A DNA stretch of 64,000 nucleotides, from the NCBI GenBank assembly GCA_964622325.1, contig CAZUOJ010000009.1, forward strand, positions 1 through 64,000. Direction: 5' to 3'. The stretch is from JAJFUB01 sp964622325. Lineage in GTDB: Bacteria > Armatimonadota > Zipacnadia > Zipacnadales > UBA11051. The notes under the pieces are model-generated. The model was not told where the DNA came from. It was given only the letters and a program-made list of their open reading frames with translations, and searched no databases. Of this stretch, positions 34,504-42,197 are shown in pieces. How positions within the stretch are numbered: position 1 is the first letter of the stretch; each line of letters starts with the position of its first letter. A program made the translations under genes and the position numbers.

Positions 34504-35508
34504 ATGGCCAAGCAAATGATTGTGGATTTACAGCCCAATGAAGTTGTTTCCTCTTTCTTTGCAATCAGCGAGCGGAACTTAATCCCCTACAAAAATAAAA
34601 GCGGAAGCTATTTACATGTGCTATTAAGCGATCGGACAGGGAGCATTGTGGGCCGCGCCTGGGACAACGCAGAAGAAATTGCGGAAATCTGCGCGCCCAA
34701 TCGTGTTGTGCGCATTGAGGGCCATGTGGAAGAATATCGCGGGCAACTGCAAATCATTATTGAGCAGGCAATGCCCTGCCAGCCCGGCGAATATGAGCTG
34801 AGCGATTTCCTGGAAGGCCCCAGCCGCGATCCTGATAAGCTGTTAGCAGAGCTGTATGGCTTTATCAGCCAGATCAATAATCCCTATCTGCGCCAATTAG
34901 TGGAAAGCTTCTTCACAGATGAAGCATTTGTAGACGCTTTTGTCCAATGTCCGGGCGCAAAGCGACTGCATCATTCCCATATTGGCGGGCTATTGGAGCA
35001 TACCGTCAGTGTTGTAAAGTTGCTCTGCGCCGTGCAGGAGCTGCATCCGCAATTAAATCGGGATTTGCTCATTGCGGGGGGGCTGTTGCACGACATAGGA
35101 AAAATTGCGGAATTCCATATCGGCCCCACAATTGAATATACGGATGTCGGGCGGCTTGTCGGCCATATTGTGATTACAGATCGCTGGCTGCGCGAAAAAA
35201 TGCAGCAGATTCCCAATTTTCCGGCTGAATTAGATTATAAGCTGTCCCATCTCATTCTCAGTCATCACGGGCAAAAGGAATATGGCGCGCCGATTGTTCC
35301 GATGACAGCGGAAGCCTGTGCCCTGCATTATGCGGACAATCTGGATGCGCATGTGCAATATTTTGTGCAGGAGATTGCGAAAGGCGGCGCCGCGGGCAAT
35401 AGCTGGACGGAATATCAAAAGCTATTTGATCGCTATTTATACATTGGCTCTCCTGTCCAGCAAGAAGTTTCTGCGGAAGAGGAAGCTACAGATGAGCTGT
35501 CCGAATAA
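34504..35508 (+). CDS. YhaM-like 3'-5' exonuclease: OB-fold plus HD domain
   Basis: 334 residues from the ATG at 34504 (GGGGG 9 nt upstream; a GTG one codon earlier is possible). Residues ~5-95 form an OB-fold nucleic-acid-binding domain (G-S-Y-L-H-V-L-L-S-D-R-T-G-S-I-V-G-R-A-W). Residues ~155-300 form an HD phosphohydrolase: H-H-S-H-I-G-G-L-L-E-H-T (H166), L-L-H-D-I-G-K (H196-D197), S-H-H-G near 250 and a later Asp in Y-A-D-N-L-D. This is the layout of YhaM/CBF1 3'-5' exonucleases of Firmicutes. Pairing with a 5'-polynucleotide kinase suggests RNA or DNA end processing. Confidence 0.9.
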   Translation: MAKQMIVDLQPNEVVSSFFAISERNLIPYKNKSGSYLHVLLSDRTGSIVGRAWDNAEEIAEICAPNRVVRIEGHVEEYRGQLQIIIEQAMPCQPGEYELSDFLEGPSRDPDKLLAELYGFISQINNPYLRQLVESFFTDEAFVDAFVQCPGAKRLHHSHIGGLLEHTVSVVKLLCAVQELHPQLNRDLLIAGGLLHDIGKIAEFHIGPTIEYTDVGRLVGHIVITDRWLREKMQQIPNFPAELDYKLSHLILSHHGQKEYGAPIVPMTAEACALHYADNLDAHVQYFVQEIAKGGAAGNSWTEYQKLFDRYLYIGSPVQQEVSAEEEATDELSE

Positions 35509-35549
35509 AGAGGCGCCCCGAATATCACAATTTTTCAGGAGATGATCGT

Positions 35550-36086
35550 GTGAAAATCAGTTTTGGCTTTATTGTGGCGCTTATCGCTTTAGGCCTTGCC
35601 GGCGGGGCGTTGTCGGGCCTTTTAGGCATAGGCAGCGGCATTATTATGGTCCCCATTCTCAGCGCCCTGTGGGAGCGTAATCCTGACGCACAAAAAATTG
35701 CGCAGGGGACGGCTTTAGCTGTGATGGTCCCGATGACGATTGCGGGCGCTTTGAGCTATCATTTTGGAGGGCAACAAACGACATTTCGGATGGGCGCACC
35801 GATTGTTTTATGGTGCCTGCTTTTGGCCTATGTCGCGCTGGCTGTGCCTCTTCGTTTCGGCACGTTATTGGCCACAGAACGCGCCTTAGGCTTTGTGAAT
35901 TGGAATTATGTGGCTGTCCTGGCCGTGGGCGCTGTCATCGGCAGCACATGGCTGGGCGCGCCGTTAGCCGTGGCGCTGCCTTCGGAATGGCTGAAAAAAA
36001 TCTTCGGCGCGTTTATGATTATTGTCGGACTGCGGATGCTAGGCTTATTTACATTGCTAGGCACACTGTTTACAAAAAGCTCTTAG
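35550..36086 (+). CDS. Short TauE/SafE (TSUP) family membrane protein
   Basis: 178 residues from a GTG start (AGGAG 6 nt upstream). Five or six hydrophobic helices. The N-terminal repeat motif G-L-L-G-I-G-S-G-I-I-M-V-P and a second-half motif A-V-I-G-S-T-W-L-G-A-P are present, but the chain is shorter than the usual ~250 residues, so helices are missing. TSUP proteins export sulfite, sulfonates or other small anions. It follows the nuclease gene by 41 nt; a functional link is not evident. Confidence 0.8.
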   Translation: MKISFGFIVALIALGLAGGALSGLLGIGSGIIMVPILSALWERNPDAQKIAQGTALAVMVPMTIAGALSYHFGGQQTTFRMGAPIVLWCLLLAYVALAVPLRFGTLLATERALGFVNWNYVAVLAVGAVIGSTWLGAPLAVALPSEWLKKIFGAFMIIVGLRMLGLFTLLGTLFTKSS

Positions 36087-36311
36087 CGCTTTGCAGCTTT
36101 GTGGCTTTCAAAACATAATTCCGCTCTGTCTGGACAAGCCCCGGGCATTTTTCCTGAATTGAGGCTTATTGCTGTGCCCCGCAAAAAAGCTTGTAAATAA
36201 TAAAAGCGGGCGCGAAATAGTCCCTTGTGCCGCTGTTTACGGCTAATTCAAAATGCCCTTGCAAAGATTATTGTGCCCGGAAGAGGCATTTTTGTCCTGC
36301 AATTTTGCGTT

Positions 36312-37361
36312 TTAGCCCAGAAAAGTTCCTAGCCCCAGGCCACGCAAATCCGCTAATTGTCTGTTTTCCTCCGCTTCGTAAAGCTTCCAGATGACCTGTA
36401 AGCCTTCCAACGCGCTGACGCCATCTGTAAGCGGCTTTTGGCCTGTGCGTATGCATTCAATGAAATGGGCCATTTCGCGCTCTGTGGCTTTCGCGTTGGG
36501 AGCTTCCATTAAAACTGTCTCGCCTTCTGTTTCTATTTCGCCCGGGACATGGGGCTTCATCTGGGAATGGAAAATAAGCTTGCCGTCAGATAGGGCAGCT
36601 TCAATCATGCCCTCTTCGCAATGGGCATGAAAGGAATAACGTAGCCGGCTGCCGCGAGCGCCCCATGTGCCCTGATGATAGCCTAACGCCCGGCTTTCAA
36701 ATTCAATAATCACATGGCTAGTGCCTTCGCGCTCCATCCAGGGCGTGCCCAGATTTGTGCCAAAATGTGTCCCCCATACAGGCCGTCCCAGCATCCATAA
36801 CATCAAATCAATATAATGGCAGCCATGGCTGAATAATTGGCCGCCGCCTAATGTTTTGGCGGAGCTGGCCCAATGATCCGGCGGATATTGCGTCAATTGC
36901 TCTGTCCAGATCGAAAGCTGAAAACATTCTCCGTATGTTTTGTTCTCTATCAGCTCTTTCATTTTCACAATCAGAGGATGGAAGCGCTGGCAATACGCAA
37001 CCATTAAAATGCGATTTTTCTCCCGCGCCTTATGAATCATCTCAATGCATTCCTGCTCCGTATTCGCCATCGGCTTTTCCACAAGCACATGCTTGCCCGC
37101 TTCCAGACAGTCCATCGTGACAGGATGATGTAAATGATGAGGCAATACAAGCAAGACAGCCTCCACATCATCCAAAATTTCCCGATAATCCGTTGCCACG
37201 ATCACAGGCGGAGGCAACAAATCTGCCACAGCCTGCGCCCGCTCGCGAATTACATCCACAGCCGCCACAATCTGGACATCCTGCAAAACACTGTCAAAAC
37301 GGCGCACATGGCTGTGCGCCATCCCGCCACAGCCGATTATAGCGATTTTTATTTTTTCCAT
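36312..37361 (-). CDS. Gfo/Idh/MocA family oxidoreductase
   Basis: 349 residues. Rossmann loop I-I-G-C-G-G-M-A-H-S-H-V-R, intact catalytic motif V-E-K-P-M-A-N, and an S-H-G-C-H-Y-I-D-L-M-L-W substrate helix. CAGGAG lies 6 nt before the ATG. Unlike the genes at 4072 and 18345, it has no Cys-cluster insertion. Likely an NAD(P)-dependent oxidoreductase for sugars or cyclitols. It is convergent with the TSUP gene and stands alone. Confidence 0.92.
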   Translation of the reverse strand: MEKIKIAIIGCGGMAHSHVRRFDSVLQDVQIVAAVDVIRERAQAVADLLPPPVIVATDYREILDDVEAVLLVLPHHLHHPVTMDCLEAGKHVLVEKPMANTEQECIEMIHKAREKNRILMVAYCQRFHPLIVKMKELIENKTYGECFQLSIWTEQLTQYPPDHWASSAKTLGGGQLFSHGCHYIDLMLWMLGRPVWGTHFGTNLGTPWMEREGTSHVIIEFESRALGYHQGTWGARGSRLRYSFHAHCEEGMIEAALSDGKLIFHSQMKPHVPGEIETEGETVLMEAPNAKATEREMAHFIECIRTGQKPLTDGVSALEGLQVIWKLYEAEENRQLADLRGLGLGTFLG

Positions 37362-37450
37362 AGCTTACTCCTGATGATAATTGTATGGGATTAAGAGCCT
37401 GCGAGCTTCTCATTGTCAATAGTGGCAATCGCCCCAAAAGCAAGCAAATG

Positions 37451-37482
37451 AAAAGGGAGGGCTTACTCTATATGCGCCCTCC
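37451..37482 (-). terminator. mtnA terminator
   Basis: GGAGGGC / GCCCTCC (37456-37462 and 37476-37482) form a perfect 7-bp stem with a 13-nt loop; on the minus strand it runs into CTTTTCATTT. It lies 37 nt beyond the mtnA stop. Confidence 0.75.
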
Positions 37483-37518
37483 TGTTTGCGATTATCATAT
37501 ACGCCTCATTGCAGGCTG

Positions 37519-38595
37519 TCAGCCATCCGATTTTGTTTCATTTTTCCAGCGCGCGAATGTTTCCGCAAAAGGAGGCCGTACAATGCCCCGCTCTGTGACA
37601 AAAGCCGAAACAAATTCCGCCGGCGTCACATCAAAGGCCGGATTATAAATATCTGCTTCAGAAGGAACGATGGGACATTTGGCAAAATAGCCTAATTCTG
37701 CGACTTCATTTGGATTACGTAATTCAATGGGAATTTGGGCCCCACTAGCTAAATCAAAATCAATTGTGGAAAGGGGCGCAGCGACATAAAAGGGAATGCC
37801 GTGATGCCGCGCCAGCACAGCCACGCCATATGTGCCTATTTTGTTGGCAAAATCCCCGTTGGCGGCGATGCGATCCGCCCCCACGACAACACAATCAATC
37901 TCGCCTTGCGCCATCAAGCTGGCCGCCATATTATCACAGATGACAGTGCAGGGAATGCCTAAACGGCATAATTCCCAGGCTGTAAGCCTTGCCCCTTGCA
38001 GCAAAGGCCGTGTTTCATCCGCATACACGCGAGCAATTTTTCCTTGCTCCGCCGCCGCCCGTATTATGCCCAGAGCCGTGCCGTAGCCTGCGGTGGCGAG
38101 GGCGCCGGCATTGCAATGCGTGAGCACACGAGCGCCTGGCGGAATAAGCGTCGCGCCCTGATGCCCTATACGCTGACAGCGTTGAATATCGTCAGCAATA
38201 ATTTCACGCGCCTTTTGTTCCAGCTGCTTTATCAGGCTTTCCTTATCTGTGGCGTTATCTACAATCTTTTGCATTTGCTCCAGCGCCCAAAACAAATTGA
38301 CAGCCGTCGGGCGTGTAGCGGCCAAATCCTCGATGGCAAGGCGTAGCTCTGCCTGTAGTGCTTGTAAAGTATCGGCTCTGCTGCGCGCAGCCGCCATGGC
38401 CACGCCACAAGCAGCGGCGCAGCCAATCGCAGGCGCGCCACGCACGCGCAAGGAACGAATAGCCTCACACAATTCCGCAATTGTCGTCAGCTCCAAAAGC
38501 TTTTCGCAATGCGGCAATTGCGTTTGATCAATAATCCGCACGGCTAAGCCGTTGGCTGTTGTAAGAAGCGTTACTGTTTCAGGAAAATCAGCCAT
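37519..38595 (-). CDS. mtnA: S-methyl-5-thioribose-1-phosphate isomerase MtnA
   Basis: 358 residues, full length. MtnA converts methylthioribose-1-phosphate to methylthioribulose-1-phosphate in the methionine salvage pathway. R-V-R-G-A-P-A-I-G near 50, the active-site Cys at about 161 in T-H-C-N-A-G, and the Asp in G-A-D-R-I-A-A-N-G-D-F-A-N-K near 242 are all present. Its ATG overlaps the stop codon of the M55 peptidase gene (TAATG), so the two are translationally coupled. Other salvage genes (mtnK, mtnP) are not in the window. Confidence 0.95.
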   Translation of the reverse strand: MADFPETVTLLTTANGLAVRIIDQTQLPHCEKLLELTTIAELCEAIRSLRVRGAPAIGCAAACGVAMAAARSRADTLQALQAELRLAIEDLAATRPTAVNLFWALEQMQKIVDNATDKESLIKQLEQKAREIIADDIQRCQRIGHQGATLIPPGARVLTHCNAGALATAGYGTALGIIRAAAEQGKIARVYADETRPLLQGARLTAWELCRLGIPCTVICDNMAASLMAQGEIDCVVVGADRIAANGDFANKIGTYGVAVLARHHGIPFYVAAPLSTIDFDLASGAQIPIELRNPNEVAELGYFAKCPIVPSEADIYNPAFDVTPAEFVSAFVTERGIVRPPFAETFARWKNETKSDG

Positions 38596-39368
38596 TAGAT
38601 GTGGAGCTCACAGATATTTTCTCGCGTTTTGCGCACTGTCCGCGCATCTACATATTCCCAGCCATCCTCTAAATAGCCTTGAATGCTCACGCCTTCTAAG
38701 ACGCGTATCTCCTGTGTATAGGGCCCCGGGATAAAATACGGCGCGATATCATTCCGCTTTTCGCAGGCTTCGCGGGCTTTTTGCCGGATAAGCTGGCAAG
38801 CCGCTTCATGAGATAGATGAAGGGCTAATTCTCGCCCGAGGGCTTGCTTGACAGCCGCGCCGACAATATTCGGCACAAATTGCCGTGCTTCCTCCACAGC
38901 TACATCGTCGCCAGCGATAAAAATAGTCGGCACGCCCATTGTGCCTGCCATCAATGCGCGGCAGCCAAATTCTCCCATCAAAATCCCATTTATCTTGTAA
39001 TATTCAATTGATTTAGAAGAATATGTGTGACATAACACACCCCTATCCCCCATCATTGCATGCTGGCCTACAAACATTAACGCATCAAAGCTGGCATCCA
39101 ATCCATAAGGCGGACGAATAGGCCCGCGTGCGATTAATTTAGCCTGCGGATGAAATCGCATTTCATCAATGCCGCCGCCGCCATGGCCATCCCAAACTAT
39201 GATTTCGGCTTGCGGATCAAAATCTAATATGCCATCAATACAGGCGTTGACTTCTCCTGTTAAAAAATATTCGGAACGCTTTTTCTCCTCTGGCGTAACA
39301 TCGCGTGTTTGCGTAAAGCGATTAATCATCGCCGGCCCTTCCAAATCTGTAATGATGAATATCTTCAT
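38595..39368 (-). CDS. M55-family D-aminopeptidase (DppA-like)
   Basis: 257 residues from the ATG at 39368 (GAGGAGG 5 nt upstream; an ATG at 39383 lies inside this ribosome site). The metal motif D-L-E-G at the N-terminus, W-D-G-H-G-G-G-G near 60, V-G-Q-H-A-M near 98 and H-T-Y-S-S near 110 match DppA, a zinc D-aminopeptidase that forms decameric rings. The usual N-D-S-H-G is W-D-G-H-G here. It may recycle D-amino-acid peptides from cell wall. Coupled to mtnA downstream. Confidence 0.9.
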   Translation of the reverse strand: MKIFIITDLEGPAMINRFTQTRDVTPEEKKRSEYFLTGEVNACIDGILDFDPQAEIIVWDGHGGGGIDEMRFHPQAKLIARGPIRPPYGLDASFDALMFVGQHAMMGDRGVLCHTYSSKSIEYYKINGILMGEFGCRALMAGTMGVPTIFIAGDDVAVEEARQFVPNIVGAAVKQALGRELALHLSHEAACQLIRQKAREACEKRNDIAPYFIPGPYTQEIRVLEGVSIQGYLEDGWEYVDARTVRKTRENICELHI

Positions 39369-39415
39369 CGTCGCCTCCTCCATATCATGTAGCGGGAAAA
39401 ATCTCCCTAATTTGC

Positions 39416-40765
39416 TTATTGAGGCTTGCGGAATTCCTCATACAAATCTCGAATTGCTTCCAGTTCCGGGCTGCCCGGCTTTTTGTCAAGACAATAAATG
39501 ACAGTGCCAATCACGCGGCCGTCGCCGACTAATTCCAGAGCTTGCCTTGTGCGAGCAGCAATGCGTTCGGGCGTGGCTTCCTCTTTATAACGATGTTGAT
39601 ATTCCCCGCGGCTTCCTGCTGGCATGACAATCAAGGGCAATTTGTAACGATGTTGGCCAATGTAGGCCGGGCTATGGCTGATTTGGAATTGGCCTGCAAT
39701 CTGATGTCGCCAGGCTTCTTGCTGGCCCAAATCGGCATTCAATTTCAGCCCCTGCACGGATAAATCGGAAAATTCCGCTGTGACAGCGTATTGGGAGACG
39801 CCTTTTTCGTCATATATGCCCAGCGCCAATGTAATTTGCCGTTTGTTTGCTGTTTGTGGAGCTAAATCAATCTCTGCGTAGCCTTCATCCATGCCAGCCA
39901 CATCCTCTTGCCAGACGATTTCGTCATCCACACGCAATTGCATGATGTGATAGCCCGCCGTGGGCCCATCATAGCTATCCTGATACTTGAAGCGTATTTT
40001 GACATCCTGCCCGGGCACAATTTCCGCTGTTTGCAAAGCCATGCCTTGATCGCCGGGATGAGAGATTGTGTCTCTAGGAAAAGAAACAAGCAGACGCGCC
40101 GGAAGCGTGTAGCTGTCATCCAGATAGGGCAAAATCTTCTGAATTTCTTCTTTGCTATGATGATAAGCTGCCACAACGCCATCAATCATCGGAGCTAATT
40201 CTGTAGCAAAGCGTGGCCCGATTTCTTTAAAATACAGCAGCGGATAAAAACGCAATTCGGGATTAATTTCTTTGGCTTTCTGCTGCATCTGGCGTATCAG
40301 GGCTGGGCTAATAGCATGTTCGCCGAAATTTGCCCAAAAATCATCTATAATCCAGCCCACAAGATTGGGATATTTTATCGAGAGCTTAGCAATTTCTTCG
40401 GCCCATTTGACGAAATCTAGCCGAAAAGGCTCGGAATAGGGATATTGCCCGCCTTGTTCACTGTGGGGACACAAATAAGCCCATACTTGTATATGGGCTT
40501 TTTGGGCTTCTGGCAAAAAGCGCTGCAAATCCTCCCAATCTGTCGGCGCATGCCAGATTAGCCAAAAATATGTATTCGCCTGCATATTTTTCAAGCGCTG
40601 GATCATCAGAGGAATATCGACACGGTTGTCTGGGCCACGCAATTCAGCATTATAATCGCCCAAAACAATTTCTGGCAGGGGCGTCGCCTTGGCGCATCCC
40701 ACAAACAGCCAGGCGGACAATGCCAAAAAAATTTCTGTCCTCAGCTCACAATGAAGCGTGTTCAT
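39416..40765 (-). CDS. Secreted (beta/alpha)8-like putative glycosidase
   Basis: 449 residues. Hydrophobic N-terminus ending L-F-V-G-C near residue 24, possibly a weak lipobox, so it may be a lipoprotein or simply exported. Residues ~35-235 read as the first part of a TIM barrel (M-I-Q-R-L-K-N-M-Q-A-N-T-Y-F-W, then G-W-I-I-D-D-F near 140, where the paired Asp could be catalytic). Residues ~245-345 form a beta-sandwich. The layout is similar to DUF4434-type proteins, but I do not claim a family. GGGAGG precedes the ATG. Confidence 0.7.
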   Translation of the reverse strand: MNTLHCELRTEIFLALSAWLFVGCAKATPLPEIVLGDYNAELRGPDNRVDIPLMIQRLKNMQANTYFWLIWHAPTDWEDLQRFLPEAQKAHIQVWAYLCPHSEQGGQYPYSEPFRLDFVKWAEEIAKLSIKYPNLVGWIIDDFWANFGEHAISPALIRQMQQKAKEINPELRFYPLLYFKEIGPRFATELAPMIDGVVAAYHHSKEEIQKILPYLDDSYTLPARLLVSFPRDTISHPGDQGMALQTAEIVPGQDVKIRFKYQDSYDGPTAGYHIMQLRVDDEIVWQEDVAGMDEGYAEIDLAPQTANKRQITLALGIYDEKGVSQYAVTAEFSDLSVQGLKLNADLGQQEAWRHQIAGQFQISHSPAYIGQHRYKLPLIVMPAGSRGEYQHRYKEEATPERIAARTRQALELVGDGRVIGTVIYCLDKKPGSPELEAIRDLYEEFRKPQ

Positions 40766-40957
40766 CTGCCTCCCTCTTTCTGCTAATTTCTTTCCTGCCG
40801 CCTTTCATTTATTAATTTATTAATTGGAAAAATCTTTTACATCCCTCTATCCTAAAGAAACGAAATTAAATGGATAATTCCTTTCTTTGTCTTAAATGCC
40901 TGCATTTTTTCGCTTTTGTTCTTCTCTCCTGAGGCGATTTCGTGTTAAGATAATTAC

Positions 40958-41392
40958 ATGTCTGTATCGCTGGCTTCAAAAACTCGGCAGGAGGCAGCCG
41001 CGACTTTAATCGTTTGTTTGGCGCTCATTAGCGGCTCTTTTTGGCTCAAGCCAAGCCCGAATGGCTATGGGACACATCAGCAGCTTTATCTGCCGCCCTG
41101 TATGTGGAGGCTTATCACACATCTGCCCTGTCCATTTTGCGGCCTCACAACGGGATTTGCCTGGATGGCGCGCGGCCAGATATTGCTGGCCATGCAGGCC
41201 AATTTGCTTGCGCCTTTTGCCTTTGGAACAACAATTATAGCAGGCATGTTTGCTCTTTATGGCGTGATAAGCGGCAAAAATTGGCGGCCACAATGGCTTG
41301 CTCAGCCTCAATTCTTAAAATGGCTTTTGCTTTGTCTTTTCCTTTTTTGGGGCGCTAATTTGATCTGTCAATGGAGTCGGGGACATGCCTAG
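40958..41392 (+). CDS. DUF2752 membrane protein
   Basis: 144 residues with three hydrophobic helices. The DUF2752 signature P-C-P-F-C-G-L-T-T-G-F-A-W near residue 56 is followed by G-Q-I-L-L-A-M-Q-A-N-L-L-A-P, as usual for the family. Function of the family is unknown. The 3' end overlaps the next gene by 8 nt (ATGCCTAG), implying coupled expression. No ribosome site stands out before the ATG. Confidence 0.85.
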   Translation: MSVSLASKTRQEAAATLIVCLALISGSFWLKPSPNGYGTHQQLYLPPCMWRLITHLPCPFCGLTTGFAWMARGQILLAMQANLLAPFAFGTTIIAGMFALYGVISGKNWRPQWLAQPQFLKWLLLCLFLFWGANLICQWSRGHA

Positions 41393-42158
41393 CCGGGAAA
41401 TATTGGCAAAAATCATGATGTTGCGCCCCAAAATTGTGTCTCAGCAGTCACAAAAAGTCCTTCTGGGGACGATTGGAGCTGTTTGTATTGTAATTGCGTT
41501 CTTATTATGGCGCTTTGCATTGAGCGAAAACATTTCGCAAGCTACGGAGTCATCTCCCTCACATTCTCCAGATTCCTTTTCGCGCTCAAAAGCTTCTGAT
41601 GTAGCTAATCCAAGAACGCCGGCGAATGCTATTGTCCCAGAATCGCCTGGAGCAGAAGAAAAAGCTTCGCAGGCAAAAGCTTTCACAAGTTCTTCTTCTG
41701 CGCCCCAGCCAAATGTGGCTTCTAACGATACAGGAGAAATTGTGTTATCTGATTTTCGCCTTGTTATTCCTGCGGGCTGGAAACGGCGTCCTGATTTGGA
41801 AGAGGCAGGGCCGGGCACAAAATTGTTTTTAGAGGGGCCGCATGTAGGAGCTGGGCAATTATACATTGGCATCGATGTGTATCCCTTGCCGCAGGGAATG
41901 AATTTGCAAGAATTCATACGGCGATACAGCGCCAATTGGGCCGGATTAAGGCGAAAGCTGGAAAAGCCAGCCACATTATGCAATTGTCCGGCGCGAATGT
42001 TGCTTTTGAGCGATGGCACGACAGACAAGCTATTTGTGCTCTGTGTGCGACGCAATCGTGGCTTTGCCATTGGGATGTTTGGCCCGAGCGGACAAAACGC
42101 CGCCAATGTCAAAGCCTTTCGCACTGTTTTGGACACATTTCAATTTTATGAAGATTAA
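41385..42158 (+). CDS. Membrane-anchored protein with PsbP/DUF1795-like domain
   Basis: 257 residues. One transmembrane helix at ~28-47 (V-L-L-G-T-I-G-A-V-C-I-V-I-A-F-L-L), a Ser/Ala/Pro-rich linker (~55-120), then a ~130-residue alpha/beta domain beginning F-R-L-V-I-P-A-G-W-K, a pattern seen in DUF1795/PsbP-fold proteins. A C-N-C-P-A-R segment near 202 could form a disulfide. The C-terminal domain would lie outside the membrane. Overlaps the DUF2752 gene. Role unknown. Confidence 0.75.
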   Translation: MPSREILAKIMMLRPKIVSQQSQKVLLGTIGAVCIVIAFLLWRFALSENISQATESSPSHSPDSFSRSKASDVANPRTPANAIVPESPGAEEKASQAKAFTSSSSAPQPNVASNDTGEIVLSDFRLVIPAGWKRRPDLEEAGPGTKLFLEGPHVGAGQLYIGIDVYPLPQGMNLQEFIRRYSANWAGLRRKLEKPATLCNCPARMLLLSDGTTDKLFVLCVRRNRGFAIGMFGPSGQNAANVKAFRTVLDTFQFYED

Positions 42159-42197
42159 AAATTTGCGAACAAAAGATATTTAAAGGAATTGGCAAAA

